Below are positions 26,086-34,271 of a stretch of 64,000 bases of DNA, piece by piece. The stretch's first letter is position 1; every line of letters starts with the position of its first letter. This stretch comes from Actinacidiphila acididurans. GTDB lineage: Bacteria; Actinomycetota; Actinomycetes; Streptomycetales; Streptomycetaceae. Location of the stretch: the NCBI RefSeq assembly GCF_016918855.1, contig NZ_JADKYB010000032.1:1-64000 (forward strand). The letters are read 5' to 3'. The notes beneath the pieces are model-generated. The model saw nothing but the letters and a program-made list of their open reading frames with translations. It had not been told where the DNA came from and made no database searches. A program made the translations under genes and the position numbers.

Positions 26086-27053
26086 CGCTGCATCTCCCGT
26101 CGCGTGCCGCGCACGTACACCACCGCGAAGACCACCGCGACCAGGATCAGCAGGTTGCCGACCGCGGCTCCGCGGCCGAACTCCAGCTGCTGGAAGGACA
26201 GGTTGTACGCGAAGGTGGTCAGCGTCTGGGAGGAGCCGGCCGGGCCGCCCTGGGTGAGGATCATGATCACGTCGAAGACCTTCACCGTGTAGATCAGGCC
26301 GAGGGTGAGCACCACCGTGGTCACCGGCCGCAGCAGCGGCAGCGTCACCGAGCGGAAGCGCCGCCACGCGCCGGCGCCGTCCAGCGCGGCGGCCTCGTAC
26401 AGCTCACCGGGGATGTTCTGCAGGCCGCCGTAGAGGATCACCATGTTGAACGGGATGCCGACCCAGATGTTGACCAGGGTCACGGCGATCAGCGAGTCGT
26501 GGGTGCTGGCCAGCCACGGCACCGGGTGGGCGATCAGGTGCAGCCGCAGCAGGGTGTGGTTGAGCACGCCGGAGTCGGTGTCCAGGATCCAGCGCCAGGC
26601 GGTGCCGGAGACCACCAGCGGCAGCAGCCACGGCACGAGCAGCAGCGACCGGATCGGGCCGCCGAGCGGGAAGCGGCGGCTGAAGAAGACCGCCAGCGCC
26701 AGGCCGAGGCAGAACTGGAAGACCAGCGAACCGGCCGTGAACAGCGCGGTGTTGAGCACCGTCCGGCCGAAGTGGCTGTCCCGGAACACGGCCCGGTAGT
26801 TGTCCCAGCCGACGTAGGGGGCGACGCCGGTGTAGAAGGAGGAAACGGTGTACTTCTGGAAGCCCATCCGGATGTTGCCGGCCAGCGGGTAGAGGTAGAA
26901 GCCGAGTACGTAAAGCCAGGCGGGCGCGGTGAAGGCGACGGCGGCCCAGCGGGTCCCAAAGGGCCCGCGGCGGCGGCCGGCGCGGGGCACGGAGGACGAG
27001 GCTGCGCCGGGCGCCGCGGGGTGCGGCTCGGTGCGGTGCACTGCGGTGGTCAT
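26082..27053 (-). CDS. Carbohydrate ABC transporter permease (MalF type)
   Basis: A 323-residue permease with a cytoplasmic N-terminus and about six membrane segments, first VAFTAPAWLYVLGFYLYPLAGNI. The EAA motif is ELYEAAALDGAGAWRRFRSVTLPLLRP. Sixteen bases separate it from the binding-protein gene and its stop overlaps the next permease. Together with the neighbouring genes it forms a CUT1 sugar importer. Confidence 0.94.
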   Translation of the reverse strand: MTTAVHRTEPHPAAPGAASSSVPRAGRRRGPFGTRWAAVAFTAPAWLYVLGFYLYPLAGNIRMGFQKYTVSSFYTGVAPYVGWDNYRAVFRDSHFGRTVLNTALFTAGSLVFQFCLGLALAVFFSRRFPLGGPIRSLLLVPWLLPLVVSGTAWRWILDTDSGVLNHTLLRLHLIAHPVPWLASTHDSLIAVTLVNIWVGIPFNMVILYGGLQNIPGELYEAAALDGAGAWRRFRSVTLPLLRPVTTVVLTLGLIYTVKVFDVIMILTQGGPAGSSQTLTTFAYNLSFQQLEFGRGAAVGNLLILVAVVFAVVYVRGTRREMQR

Positions 27054-27069
27054 GGGTCACCCGCTCGCT

Positions 27070-28368
27070 TCACTGGTCGTGGGCGGAGCGCTGGGCCTGT
27101 GCCAGCGCGGCCTGCGGGGAGGTGCCGCCGGCCAGGGCGGCCTGCACGGCGTCCGCGAGGGCCTGGCTGACCTTGGGGTAGGCGGTGCCGAGTTCGGCGG
27201 TGCGGGCCCGGGCGGTGCCGACCTCCCGGACGAAGGCGGCCATCTGCGGCTTGTCGGTGGCCAGTTGGGCGGCTGCCGTACGGTCGCTGGGTATGTAGCC
27301 GGCGTCGCTCGCCCACTGGGCGCTCTCCCGCTGCCCGAGCAGGCACTTGACCACCGCGACCGCCTTGGCCTCGCGTCCGGGGTTGCTGTGGCCGACCGTC
27401 CACACCTCGCCGCCCAGCGGGGTCACCGGGGTGCCGCCGGCGGCCGGCACGGGGATCGGCACGATGCCGAAGTGCAGGCCCTGCTTGGCGTCGAGGGTGG
27501 GGAGCTGCCAGGGGCCGTTGACCATCATGGCCGCGTTGCCGGCCGCGAACTGGTCGTTGACGTCGGCCTGGGTCCAGTTGACCACCGACTTGGACGCCGA
27601 GCCCGAGGAGACCAGGTCCTTCCACAGGGTGAGCGCCTGCACGGCCTGCGGGGAGTCCAGCCGGGTCAGGCTCGCCCCGGCGGTCCAGAAGAACGGCTCG
27701 AACTGGAAGCTGCCCTCCTCGTTGCCGACCGCGCTGAAGGCGATGCCGTAGCGGGTGCCCTTGGTCAGCGTGCGGGCGTCGGAGCGCAGTTCGTCCCAGG
27801 TCGTGGGGGGCTTCAGGCCGGCCGCCCGGAACAGGTCGGTGTTGTAGTACAGCGCCAGGCCGTTGACACCGGGCGCGATGCCGTACGTCTGCCCCTGGTA
27901 CTGCCCGGCCGCGACGATCGACGGATACAGCCCGTCGGTGCCCAGGCCCTGCTTCGACAGCGACACCAGTCCCCCGGTGGCGGCCACCTGCTGGAGGTCG
28001 GGGTTGTCGATCAGCGCCAGGTCGGGCAGCGAACGGGCGGAGGCCTGCTGGAGCAACTTGGGCAGGAACTGGGCCCGCGGCACCTGCTGGTGCTCGATCT
28101 TCACGCCCACCTGGCTGCCGCACTCGTCGAGGATCCGGGGCAGTTGGGAGTTCTGCGGCGCCGCGTCGTAGTAGTCGGTCTCGGTGAGGGTGCCGCTGCC
28201 CCCGCCGGAGCCGGACCCGGTGCCGCAGGCGGCGGTCAGCAGCGCCACGGCGGCCGCGGCGGCGAGCGCGGAGAGGCGGCGGTGCGGGCCGGCGGTCCGG
28301 CCGGTGATCCGATCGGGCGCGGGAGTTCTGCCGGGCGAGCGGGTGATACGGGCGGGGGTGCGGCTCAT
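27070..28368 (-). CDS. Sugar-binding lipoprotein of an ABC importer
   Basis: A 432-residue family 1 extracellular solute-binding protein. An unusually long basic N-terminus precedes the hydrophobic signal and lipobox LLTAAC, after which the mature lipoprotein starts with a Gly/Ser linker. Domain landmarks include YYNTDLFRAAGLKPPTTWDEL and AAMMVNGPWQLP. It delivers an oligosaccharide to the two permeases downstream. It is the first gene of the operon. A perfect 18-bp palindrome, matching one at the LacI gene, lies about 130 bp upstream, so repression by that LacI protein is likely. Confidence 0.94.
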   Translation of the reverse strand: MSRTPARITRSPGRTPAPDRITGRTAGPHRRLSALAAAAAVALLTAACGTGSGSGGGSGTLTETDYYDAAPQNSQLPRILDECGSQVGVKIEHQQVPRAQFLPKLLQQASARSLPDLALIDNPDLQQVAATGGLVSLSKQGLGTDGLYPSIVAAGQYQGQTYGIAPGVNGLALYYNTDLFRAAGLKPPTTWDELRSDARTLTKGTRYGIAFSAVGNEEGSFQFEPFFWTAGASLTRLDSPQAVQALTLWKDLVSSGSASKSVVNWTQADVNDQFAAGNAAMMVNGPWQLPTLDAKQGLHFGIVPIPVPAAGGTPVTPLGGEVWTVGHSNPGREAKAVAVVKCLLGQRESAQWASDAGYIPSDRTAAAQLATDKPQMAAFVREVGTARARTAELGTAYPKVSQALADAVQAALAGGTSPQAALAQAQRSAHDQ

Positions 28369-28402
28369 TGACGTGCCTTTCGCCGTACGGGTGACGAGGA
28401 AG

Positions 28403-28441
28403 GGGGCTGCGGGCTGGGGGCTGGGGGCTGGGGGCTGGGGG
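28403..28441. repeat. G-rich heptamer repeat, potential G-quadruplex
   Basis: Five G-runs of three to five separated by CT (GGGGGCT unit) occur on the plus strand, 35 bp upstream of the leftward ABC operon. The G-rich strand is the template strand of that operon, so the transcript would be C-rich here. Confidence 0.7.
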
Positions 28442-28497
28442 CTTCTGGTTTCGGGAGGGGTTCGGCCGGGCCCGGGCGTGCCGCGTCATGCCCGATG

Positions 28498-28515
28498 TGT
28501 CGAATCGATTCGACA
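28498..28515. promoter_or_regulatory. 18-bp perfect palindrome, LacI-type operator of the ABC operon
   Basis: TGTCGAATCGATTCGACA is a perfect palindrome about 130 bp upstream of the solute-binding-protein gene. A near copy lies upstream of the LacI gene at 29733-29750. Confidence 0.7.
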
Positions 28516-28628
28516 GCGGACACGCGGTGCGCCGCGGGCCGGAGGTACGCCGGAAGCGGGGCGGGGCGATACGGGAGCGGTACGGAGGGAGGTACGGAAG
28601 CAGGTGCGGGCGGTGCTACGGGGAGCGG

Positions 28629-29663
28629 TCAGCGGGTGGTGCCGGGCGGGCCGGGGCGGCGGCGGGGGCCGGTGCTGGCGCGGATCTTGAGTTCGGGGGC
28701 CAGCAGCGCGGCGGCCGGCAACTCCTCCCCCTCGATCCGCCGGGCCAGGCTGCGCACGGCGGCCCGGGCCAGGGCCTCGGCGGGCAGGGACACCGAGGTC
28801 AGCGGCGGGTCGCACCGCTCGGCCTCGTCGTCCGGACAGATGGCGATCACGGAGAAGTCGTCGGGCACACGGGCGCCGAGGCCGGCCAGCCGGTCCAGCA
28901 CCAGCGGCAGGATCCGCTCGTTGTAGACGATGAGCGCGGACAGGCCCGGGTCACGGGCCAGCAGGTCGTCCAGCGCGCGGACCACCCCGCCGGGGGTGGG
29001 CTCGCACGGCGCCCACACCCCGCGCTGCCCGCGGTCGGCCAGCGCGGCCAGGACCGACTGCCGGGCGTGCACGGCGTAGGCCACGTCCTTGGCGAACGCC
29101 TCGGGCGGCTGGCCGAGGTAGCCGACCGCGGTGTGGCCGAGTTCGTGCAGGTGCTCGGCGCAGGTGCGGGCGGCCAGCGCGAAGTCGAAGTCCACCCGGG
29201 GCAGTCCGCGCGGGTCGTCGGGAGTGCCGACCAGCACCGCGGGGCTGTCCAGACCGGTGAGCAGCGCGATCCGCGGGTCGCGGCGCTGCACCTCCATGAG
29301 CATCACCCCGTCGGCGTAGGCGCCGGAGACCACGTCCCGGATCGCCGCCTCGCCGTCGTCGTCGGTGAGCATCAGGACCTTCAGCCCGCATTCCTGGGCG
29401 GCGGTCAGGGCGGCCCAGACGTACGGCATCTGCACCTGGTTGTGCGGGCCGTGGACCATCGGCAGGGCCATCGCGATCACGCCGGTGCGGCGGGTGCGGA
29501 TGGACCGGGCACCGGCGTGCGGGCGGAACCCCAGGGCGGCGATGCTGCGTTCGACCCGCTTGATGGTCTCCGGCGAGATGGTGCGGTTGCCGCTGAGCAC
29601 GTAGCTGACGGTGCTGCGGGAGACCCCCGCGTGCCGCGCGACGTCCGCGATGGTCACTGCCAC
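28629..29663 (-). CDS. LacI-family transcriptional regulator of the sugar cluster
   Basis: A 344-residue LacI regulator with HTH VTIADVARHAGVSRSTVSYVLSG, hinge FRPHAGARSIRT and an effector-binding domain. GTG 29663 is chosen because it follows GGGAGGG and gives the usual family N-terminus; ATG 29699 in the same frame (MTTTEPSGG) is an alternative with a weaker site. It sits immediately upstream of the ABC operon in the same direction. The palindromes at 28498-28515 and 29733-29750 share GTCGAA-N4-TTCGAC, which fits autoregulation and control of the importer and hydrolases. Confidence 0.92.
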   Translation of the reverse strand: MAVTIADVARHAGVSRSTVSYVLSGNRTISPETIKRVERSIAALGFRPHAGARSIRTRRTGVIAMALPMVHGPHNQVQMPYVWAALTAAQECGLKVLMLTDDDGEAAIRDVVSGAYADGVMLMEVQRRDPRIALLTGLDSPAVLVGTPDDPRGLPRVDFDFALAARTCAEHLHELGHTAVGYLGQPPEAFAKDVAYAVHARQSVLAALADRGQRGVWAPCEPTPGGVVRALDDLLARDPGLSALIVYNERILPLVLDRLAGLGARVPDDFSVIAICPDDEAERCDPPLTSVSLPAEALARAAVRSLARRIEGEELPAAALLAPELKIRASTGPRRRPGPPGTTR

Positions 29664-29732
29664 GACCGTGGTCCCTCCCGACGGCTCCGTCGTCGTCATC
29701 GAACCGTGGTCCCGCGGACCGGACGGCCGATC

Positions 29733-29750
29733 CGTCGAACTGATTCGACT
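29733..29750. promoter_or_regulatory. LacI-type operator upstream of the regulator gene
   Basis: CGTCGAACTGATTCGACT keeps the GTCGAA-N4-TTCGAC arms of the perfect palindrome at 28498 and lies about 70 bp upstream of the LacI start. Confidence 0.65.
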
Positions 29751-29876
29751 GCGCTGAACGGCCGTGAACGTAGCACGCGCCCATGGGGCCCACAAGGGTT
29801 CGCGCACGGGGTGCCGCGGGGGAAGGGGAAGGCCGGGGCGGCGCCGAGGGTGGCGCCGGCCCGGCCTCACGGGCGC

Positions 29877-31373
29877 TCAGGAGGTGCGGGCGGCCGGCTG
29901 CGCGGCGGGCGGCGGGGCCGCGCTGGACAGCGGGGCGGCGATGTCCTCCAGGGAACGCCGTTCGGCATTGACCGCGAGGAACAGGGAGACCAGGCCGGCC
30001 GCGCACATCAGCGAGGCGCCGATGACGAAGGCGAGCGCGGTGTCGCCCACCACGCCGGACTTGGTCAGGTCGGAGAAGACCAGCGGGCCGCTGATGCCGC
30101 CCGCCGCGGTGCCGAGCGCGTAGAAGAACGCGATGGCCATGGCCCGGGTCTCCATCGGGAAGATCTCCGAGACCGTCAGATAGGCGCTGCTCGCGCCGGC
30201 CGAGGCGAAGAAGAGCACCACGCACCAGCAGGCGGTCAGCGTGGTGGCGTTGAGCGAGCCGCGGTCGAACAGCCAGGCGGTGCCGAACAGCAGCACGCCG
30301 GACAGCAAATACGTCGAGGAGATCATGGTGCGCCGGCCGACGGTGTCGAAGAGCCGGCCGAGCAGCAGCGGTCCGGCGAGGTTGCCGGCCGCGATGACCG
30401 CGAAGTAGTAGCCGGTGTCACCGCTGGCCACGTGGAAGAACGTGGTCAGGATCGCGCCGAAGCCGAAGGTGATCGCGTTGTAGAGGAACGCCTGCCCGAC
30501 GAACAGGGCCAGGCCCAGCACCGCCCGCTTGGGATAGGTGCCGAACACGGTCCGGGCGATGGTGCCGAAGCCGATGCCGGCGCGCTGGTGGATGGTGATG
30601 CTCCGGTCCGCGCGCGGCAGCCGTTCCTGTTTCTCCGCCTCCACCTCGCGCTCGACCTGCCCGACGAGTGTCTCGGCCTCCTCGCCGCGGCCGTGGATGA
30701 ACTGCCAGCGCGGGCTCTCCGGCACGTGCCGGCGGACCAGCAGGATCACCAGGCCGAGCACCACGCCGAGGCCGAAGGTCAGCCGCCAGCCCACATCGGC
30801 CGGGAAGATCGAGGTGTTCAGGGCGAGGATGGACAGCAGCGAGCCGCCGATGGCGCCCAGCCAGTAGCTGCCGTTGATCATCAGATCCACCCGGCCGCGG
30901 AAGCGGGACGGGATGAGCTCGTCGATGGCCGAGTTGATGGCCGCGTACTCGCCGCCGATGCCGAAGCCGGTCAGGAAGCGGAACAGGAAGAACCACCAGG
31001 GCGCGAAGGACAGTGCCGTCATCGCGGTGGCGGTCAGGTAGACCGCCAGGGTGACCATGAACAGCTTCTTGCGGCCGTGCCGGTCGGTGAGCCAGCCGAA
31101 GAACAGCGCTCCGGCGCAGGCGCCCGCCACGTAGAGGGCGGCGGCGATACCGGTGATCTGGGCGGAGGTGACGGCCAGCCCGCTGCCCGGCTCCGACAGC
31201 CGTCCGGCGATGTTGCCGACGGTGGTGACCTCCAGCCCGTCCAGGATCCAGACGGTGCCCAGGCCTACCACGATCATCCAGTGCCAGCGTGACCAGGGCA
31301 GCCGGTCCAGCCGGGCCGGCACGTCCGTGGTGACGGTGCCGGTTTCCGCGGACCGCGGCCGTGGATCGGCCAT
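29877..31373 (-). CDS. MFS transporter (sugar porter / metabolite:H+ symporter type)
   Basis: A 498-residue membrane protein with 12 predicted hydrophobic segments. The MFS signature between TM2 and TM3 is GWLTDRHGRKKLF, and its counterpart in the second half is GRLFDTVGRRTM. GFGIGGEYAAINSAIDELIPSRFRGRVDLMI and the central VPESPRW motif place it in the sugar-porter-like group. A strong GAGGAGGTGAGC site precedes the ATG. It is leftward and just upstream of the LacI gene, but the LacI operator lies between them, so it may be a separate unit. Substrate unknown. Confidence 0.92.
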   Translation of the reverse strand: MADPRPRSAETGTVTTDVPARLDRLPWSRWHWMIVVGLGTVWILDGLEVTTVGNIAGRLSEPGSGLAVTSAQITGIAAALYVAGACAGALFFGWLTDRHGRKKLFMVTLAVYLTATAMTALSFAPWWFFLFRFLTGFGIGGEYAAINSAIDELIPSRFRGRVDLMINGSYWLGAIGGSLLSILALNTSIFPADVGWRLTFGLGVVLGLVILLVRRHVPESPRWQFIHGRGEEAETLVGQVEREVEAEKQERLPRADRSITIHQRAGIGFGTIARTVFGTYPKRAVLGLALFVGQAFLYNAITFGFGAILTTFFHVASGDTGYYFAVIAAGNLAGPLLLGRLFDTVGRRTMISSTYLLSGVLLFGTAWLFDRGSLNATTLTACWCVVLFFASAGASSAYLTVSEIFPMETRAMAIAFFYALGTAAGGISGPLVFSDLTKSGVVGDTALAFVIGASLMCAAGLVSLFLAVNAERRSLEDIAAPLSSAAPPPAAQPAARTS

Positions 31374-31535
31374 GGACGCTCACCTCCTCGCGGGTCAGTC
31401 TCACATTGCCCCGCGGGGACCGCGCGCGGGGCTTATGCGTACGCCTGTCCCCGGCCGCCACTGTCACGCATTGCGGTGCTCGGGTGATGCCGCACAAGTT
31501 GCCCCGTCCCGCCGTCTCCGGACCTGCGGTCCGTG

Positions 31536-31674
31536 GCTGGTTGCTCGCGCAGTTCCCCGCGCCCCTTGGTCGGTGCGGCGCACCGCCGCGAAGTGCGGCA
31601 ACGCCGGAATACCCAGGGGCGCGGGGTCCCCCAGAGCTTCGCCTGGGAGGTACCCCCAGCGCCACAAGCCACCC
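31536..31674. repeat. Streptomyces-type dispersed intergenic repeat
   Basis: CCCCGCGCCCCT (31555-31566) and AGGGGCGCGGGG (31615-31626) form an inverted repeat within a context (CGCGCAGTTCCCCGCGCCCCT...GGTCCCCCAG) familiar as a widely dispersed intergenic element of streptomycete chromosomes. Apart from it, the gap 31374-31744 shows no gene. Confidence 0.6.
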
Positions 31675-31744
31675 ACCGGAGGGAAGATCCGGAGACGGTG
31701 GAACGGGGCAGCCCGGACGGAACCGGGTGCGGCGGGGCCGGGGA

Positions 31745-32215
31745 TCAGCGGGAAAGCCCACTTCCGTAGGGACCGTAGAGGTCGAGGAGACGCGTGCGGG
31801 CGCTGTCGAGGCGGTGACCGATGACCTCGGCGCAGGCGAGGGTGAAGACGTACCCGAAGCGGGGGTCCTGCTCGCACAACTCGCGGACGTCGGCCGCATC
31901 GAACTCCCAGGCGCGGACCGGGGTGACGGCAGTAGCCGACATGTGCCAGCGGCGCGGCGGGAACATCCAGGACCAGCCCAGCAGGGAGCCCTGCCCGAGG
32001 GTCTCGGTGACCGCGGCGACGCTGCCGGGCACCCGGAGTTCCAGGCGCGCCTCGCCGTCGCGCAACAGCCAGAAGCGGTCCGCCGTCCCGCGCTCCTCGA
32101 AGATCCTCGCGCCGGCCGGGAACTCGACCGCCCGGGCCAGCGCCATCAGCTTGCCGCGCTCCTCCTCGGACACGGCGTCCAGCCGCTTGGTCATGGTCAT
32201 GAACTGCGTGGTCAT
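31745..32215 (-). CDS. Cyclic-nucleotide-binding-domain protein without an HTH
   Basis: A 156-residue protein that is almost entirely a CRP-like cyclic nucleotide-binding fold: EFPAGARIFEERGTADRFWLL, LGQGSLLGWSWMFPP, then ARAWEF-type strands and a C-terminal helix ending ARTRLLDLYGP. No DNA-binding domain follows, so it cannot be a CRP/FNR transcription factor by itself. It is a paralogue of the protein at 37461, with the same landmark motifs. ATG 32215 has AGAGGAAG; longer frames are shadows. It is the last of three leftward genes (Usp, kinase-like, this). Ligand and partner are unknown. Confidence 0.85.
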   Translation of the reverse strand: MTTQFMTMTKRLDAVSEEERGKLMALARAVEFPAGARIFEERGTADRFWLLRDGEARLELRVPGSVAAVTETLGQGSLLGWSWMFPPRRWHMSATAVTPVRAWEFDAADVRELCEQDPRFGYVFTLACAEVIGHRLDSARTRLLDLYGPYGSGLSR

Positions 32216-32283
32216 CGCTTCCTCTGCTTCTTCTGCTTCTCGTCGGGTCACGGGTGCTGGGGGGTGGGGTGCCGCGGGCCGGT

Positions 32284-33033
32284 TCAGGCCGGGCGGGCCA
32301 CCGGGGCCGGGTGGATGAGGGTGCCGGTGGTCTCGCGGACGATGCCGAGCGCGTTGTCCGCGGGGCCGACTCCGGCGATGCCGCCGGTGCGAGTGACGTA
32401 GTCGGCGGCGATGTCGGCCAGGGCCGACACACCCTCGGGCAGCCGTACGGCGGACAGCTCCTCGGGGGTCACGCGCAGCAGCGGACGGGGGCGGCCGTGG
32501 CTGCGCGGGGCGAACAGGTGGGTGGCGGAGGTCAGGAACAGCAGGGCATCGGCGTCCAGGTACGCGGCCAGCAGGGCCGCCGTCCGCGCCGGGTCGGCGG
32601 CTCCCGCCACCGCACGCAGCCGTCCCGTCCCCGGTTCGCGGATCACGGGTACGCCGCCGCCCCCGGCGCAGACCGGCACGGTGCCGTCGGCGAGCAGGTC
32701 CCGGACGGCCGAGGCCTCCAGCACGGCGTACGGATGCAGCGCGGTTCGCGGACCGCTGTCGGCCGGGTCGGCGGGCGGGCGCAGCGCGGGGTCGTGGGCC
32801 CGTACCTCGGTGTGCGTCACCAGGGCCGTGACGTGACGGCCGGGCAGTGCGTCCGACAGGGCCCGTACCAGCCGGGACCCGGCGGGTGCGGCGGCCTCGG
32901 CCGGCCCGGCGTACGTGACCGCGAGCTCGTGACCGTCCCGGATCAGGTCGGCCAGGGACGCGGCCAGCATGTCCAGGCCCTCGCCGTCGTGGTCGGGCAG
33001 CGCGTCGGCCGCGATGTGAACCAGGGTGCGCAT
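32284..33033 (-). CDS. Carbamate-kinase-like protein, shortened and divergent
   Basis: A 249-residue amino acid kinase fold protein. GTVPVCAGGGGVPVIRE and ALLAAYLDADALLFLTSATHLF correspond to the carbamate kinase segments GGGGIPV and DADxLLILTDV, and the C-terminal GIAGVGPADNALGIVRETTGTLI to its last strands. It is about 60 residues shorter than ordinary ArcC and lacks a clear N-terminal GGNA motif and the lysine-rich KDLASA segment. Catalysis is therefore uncertain, and no arcA or arcB neighbours exist. ATG 33033 has GAGGAG upstream. It lies between the universal stress protein and the CNB protein in one leftward group. Confidence 0.7.
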   Translation of the reverse strand: MRTLVHIAADALPDHDGEGLDMLAASLADLIRDGHELAVTYAGPAEAAAPAGSRLVRALSDALPGRHVTALVTHTEVRAHDPALRPPADPADSGPRTALHPYAVLEASAVRDLLADGTVPVCAGGGGVPVIREPGTGRLRAVAGAADPARTAALLAAYLDADALLFLTSATHLFAPRSHGRPRPLLRVTPEELSAVRLPEGVSALADIAADYVTRTGGIAGVGPADNALGIVRETTGTLIHPAPVARPA

Positions 33034-33114
33034 GGTGGGACTCCTCATGAGGTGATGGCGCACGGACGAGCTTCCGCACGCGGACGACGGCCGATACGGC
33101 GAACGCCAGTAGCG

Positions 33115-34005
33115 TCAGTCGTGCGGGACGACGGCCACCGGCGTGGGGCTGTGGTGGAGGACGGCGTGGGCGACGGGGCCCAGGCGGGGGCCGAGTTTCG
33201 GGGAGGGGGTGCGGCGGCCGATGACGAGGAGGGGGGCGCCGGTGGCGGCCTCGATGACGTGGCGGGCCGGGGGGCCGATCACCGCCTCGCCCGTGACCGG
33301 GACGGCGGGAAACTTGTCCTGCCAGGGCCGCAGGACGCGGGCGAACTCGTCGGCGTCCTGCGCGGCGAGTTCGCCGTCAAGGTCCACGTCCAGGCTGTAG
33401 GCGACTTCTTCGCCGTACGCCGAGGGCCGGTTGCGGCTGTGCACGACCCGAAGTCCCGTCGCCCGGCGGGCGGCCGCGTCGAAGGCGAACGCGATCACGC
33501 GGTCGTCGGGGCGGGCGAGATCGAGCGCGAGGACGACGTCCGCGTCCGGGGCACCCGACGCCGGGGAATCGGTGGGCCCTTGGCCGGACCGGACCAGGAC
33601 CACCGGCCGGTCGGCGCGGGCGGTCACCGCGAGGGAGACCGAGCCCAGCAGGTATCCGGCGACGGTGCCCAGCGCGCGGCTGCCCAGCACCAGCAGTTCG
33701 GAGTCGGCGGCAGCCTCGAGCAGGGTCTCCACCGGCGGCCCGGCCAACTGTTCGGCGACGACGGTCAGTCCGGGGTGGCTGCCTCGTATCGCGGCGGCGG
33801 CCTCCCGAGGGATGCGCCGGGCCCAGTGCCGGAGGAGTTCCGGGTCGGCCGGGTGGGGGCCGTAGGCGTGCGCGCCCGGGTGACGGCCCGAGGCGAGCAG
33901 CAGCCGCAGCGGCAGACCGCGTCGCATCGCTTCACCAGCCGCCCAATCGGCGGCGGCCCGGCTCTCCGAGGAGCCGTCGATACCTGCGGTGATGAACGGA
34001 AGCAT
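33115..34005 (-). CDS. Universal stress protein, two tandem UspA domains
   Basis: A 296-residue tandem Usp. Domain 1 starts FITAGIDGSSESRAAADWAAGEA and ends with the nucleotide-binding LVLGSRALGTVAGYLLGSVSLAV; domain 2 ends with LVIGRRTPSPKLGPRLGPVAHAVLHHSPTPVAVVPH, in which the Gly pattern is modified. Such proteins are prominent in DosR/DevR hypoxia regulons. ATG 34005 follows AAGGAG. It is divergent from pflB and three copies of a GGGCC...GGCCC-like box lie in the shared upstream region. Confidence 0.93.
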   Translation of the reverse strand: MLPFITAGIDGSSESRAAADWAAGEAMRRGLPLRLLLASGRHPGAHAYGPHPADPELLRHWARRIPREAAAAIRGSHPGLTVVAEQLAGPPVETLLEAAADSELLVLGSRALGTVAGYLLGSVSLAVTARADRPVVLVRSGQGPTDSPASGAPDADVVLALDLARPDDRVIAFAFDAAARRATGLRVVHSRNRPSAYGEEVAYSLDVDLDGELAAQDADEFARVLRPWQDKFPAVPVTGEAVIGPPARHVIEAATGAPLLVIGRRTPSPKLGPRLGPVAHAVLHHSPTPVAVVPHD

Positions 34006-34063
34006 GGTGTGCTCCTTCCCTGTTGGCCCCTTCAGCCTGGTCCGCCGGGGCAGCCGGCAGCAG

Positions 34064-34170
34064 GGGCCGCAACGCCCTCTCGCCAGGGCCGGTGGTCCCG
34101 CCATGAGAGCCCCACGGGTCGCGGCGGCACTTCAGGGCCGGGCGGAGCCCGGGGCAGGGACCAACGGCCC
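34064..34170. promoter_or_regulatory. Three DevR/OsdR-box-like palindromes between usp and pflB
   Basis: GGGCCGCAACGCCC (34064-34077), GGGCCGGTGGTCCC (34086-34099) and GGGACCAACGGCCC (34157-34170) share the pattern GGGNC-N4-GNCCC. They occur in the divergent promoter of two hypoxia-type genes, and similar elements recur at 39923, 41815 and 49484. Identification as response-regulator boxes is inference. Confidence 0.55.
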
Positions 34171-34180
34171 TGCCCGGCGG

Positions 34181-34202
34181 CGATGTTCGCCACCGAACAT
34201 CG
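34181..34202. promoter_or_regulatory. Perfect inverted repeat upstream of pflB
   Basis: CGATGTTCG-CCAC-CGAACATCG has nine-base perfect arms and a four-base spacer, 70 bp before the pflB start. No T-run follows, so an operator is more likely than a terminator. It differs from the Rex consensus. Confidence 0.5.
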
Positions 34203-34271
34203 AACGCAGGGCGGAACCGCCCCGCAGAACGCAGAACGCGGAAAGCGCGACGAGCGCGGAAGGGACGTGCG

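Noticed and set aside
34181..34202. Rex operator upstream of pflB
   Set aside because: The arms CGATGTTCG/CGAACATCG do not fit the TGTGAAC-type Rex consensus.
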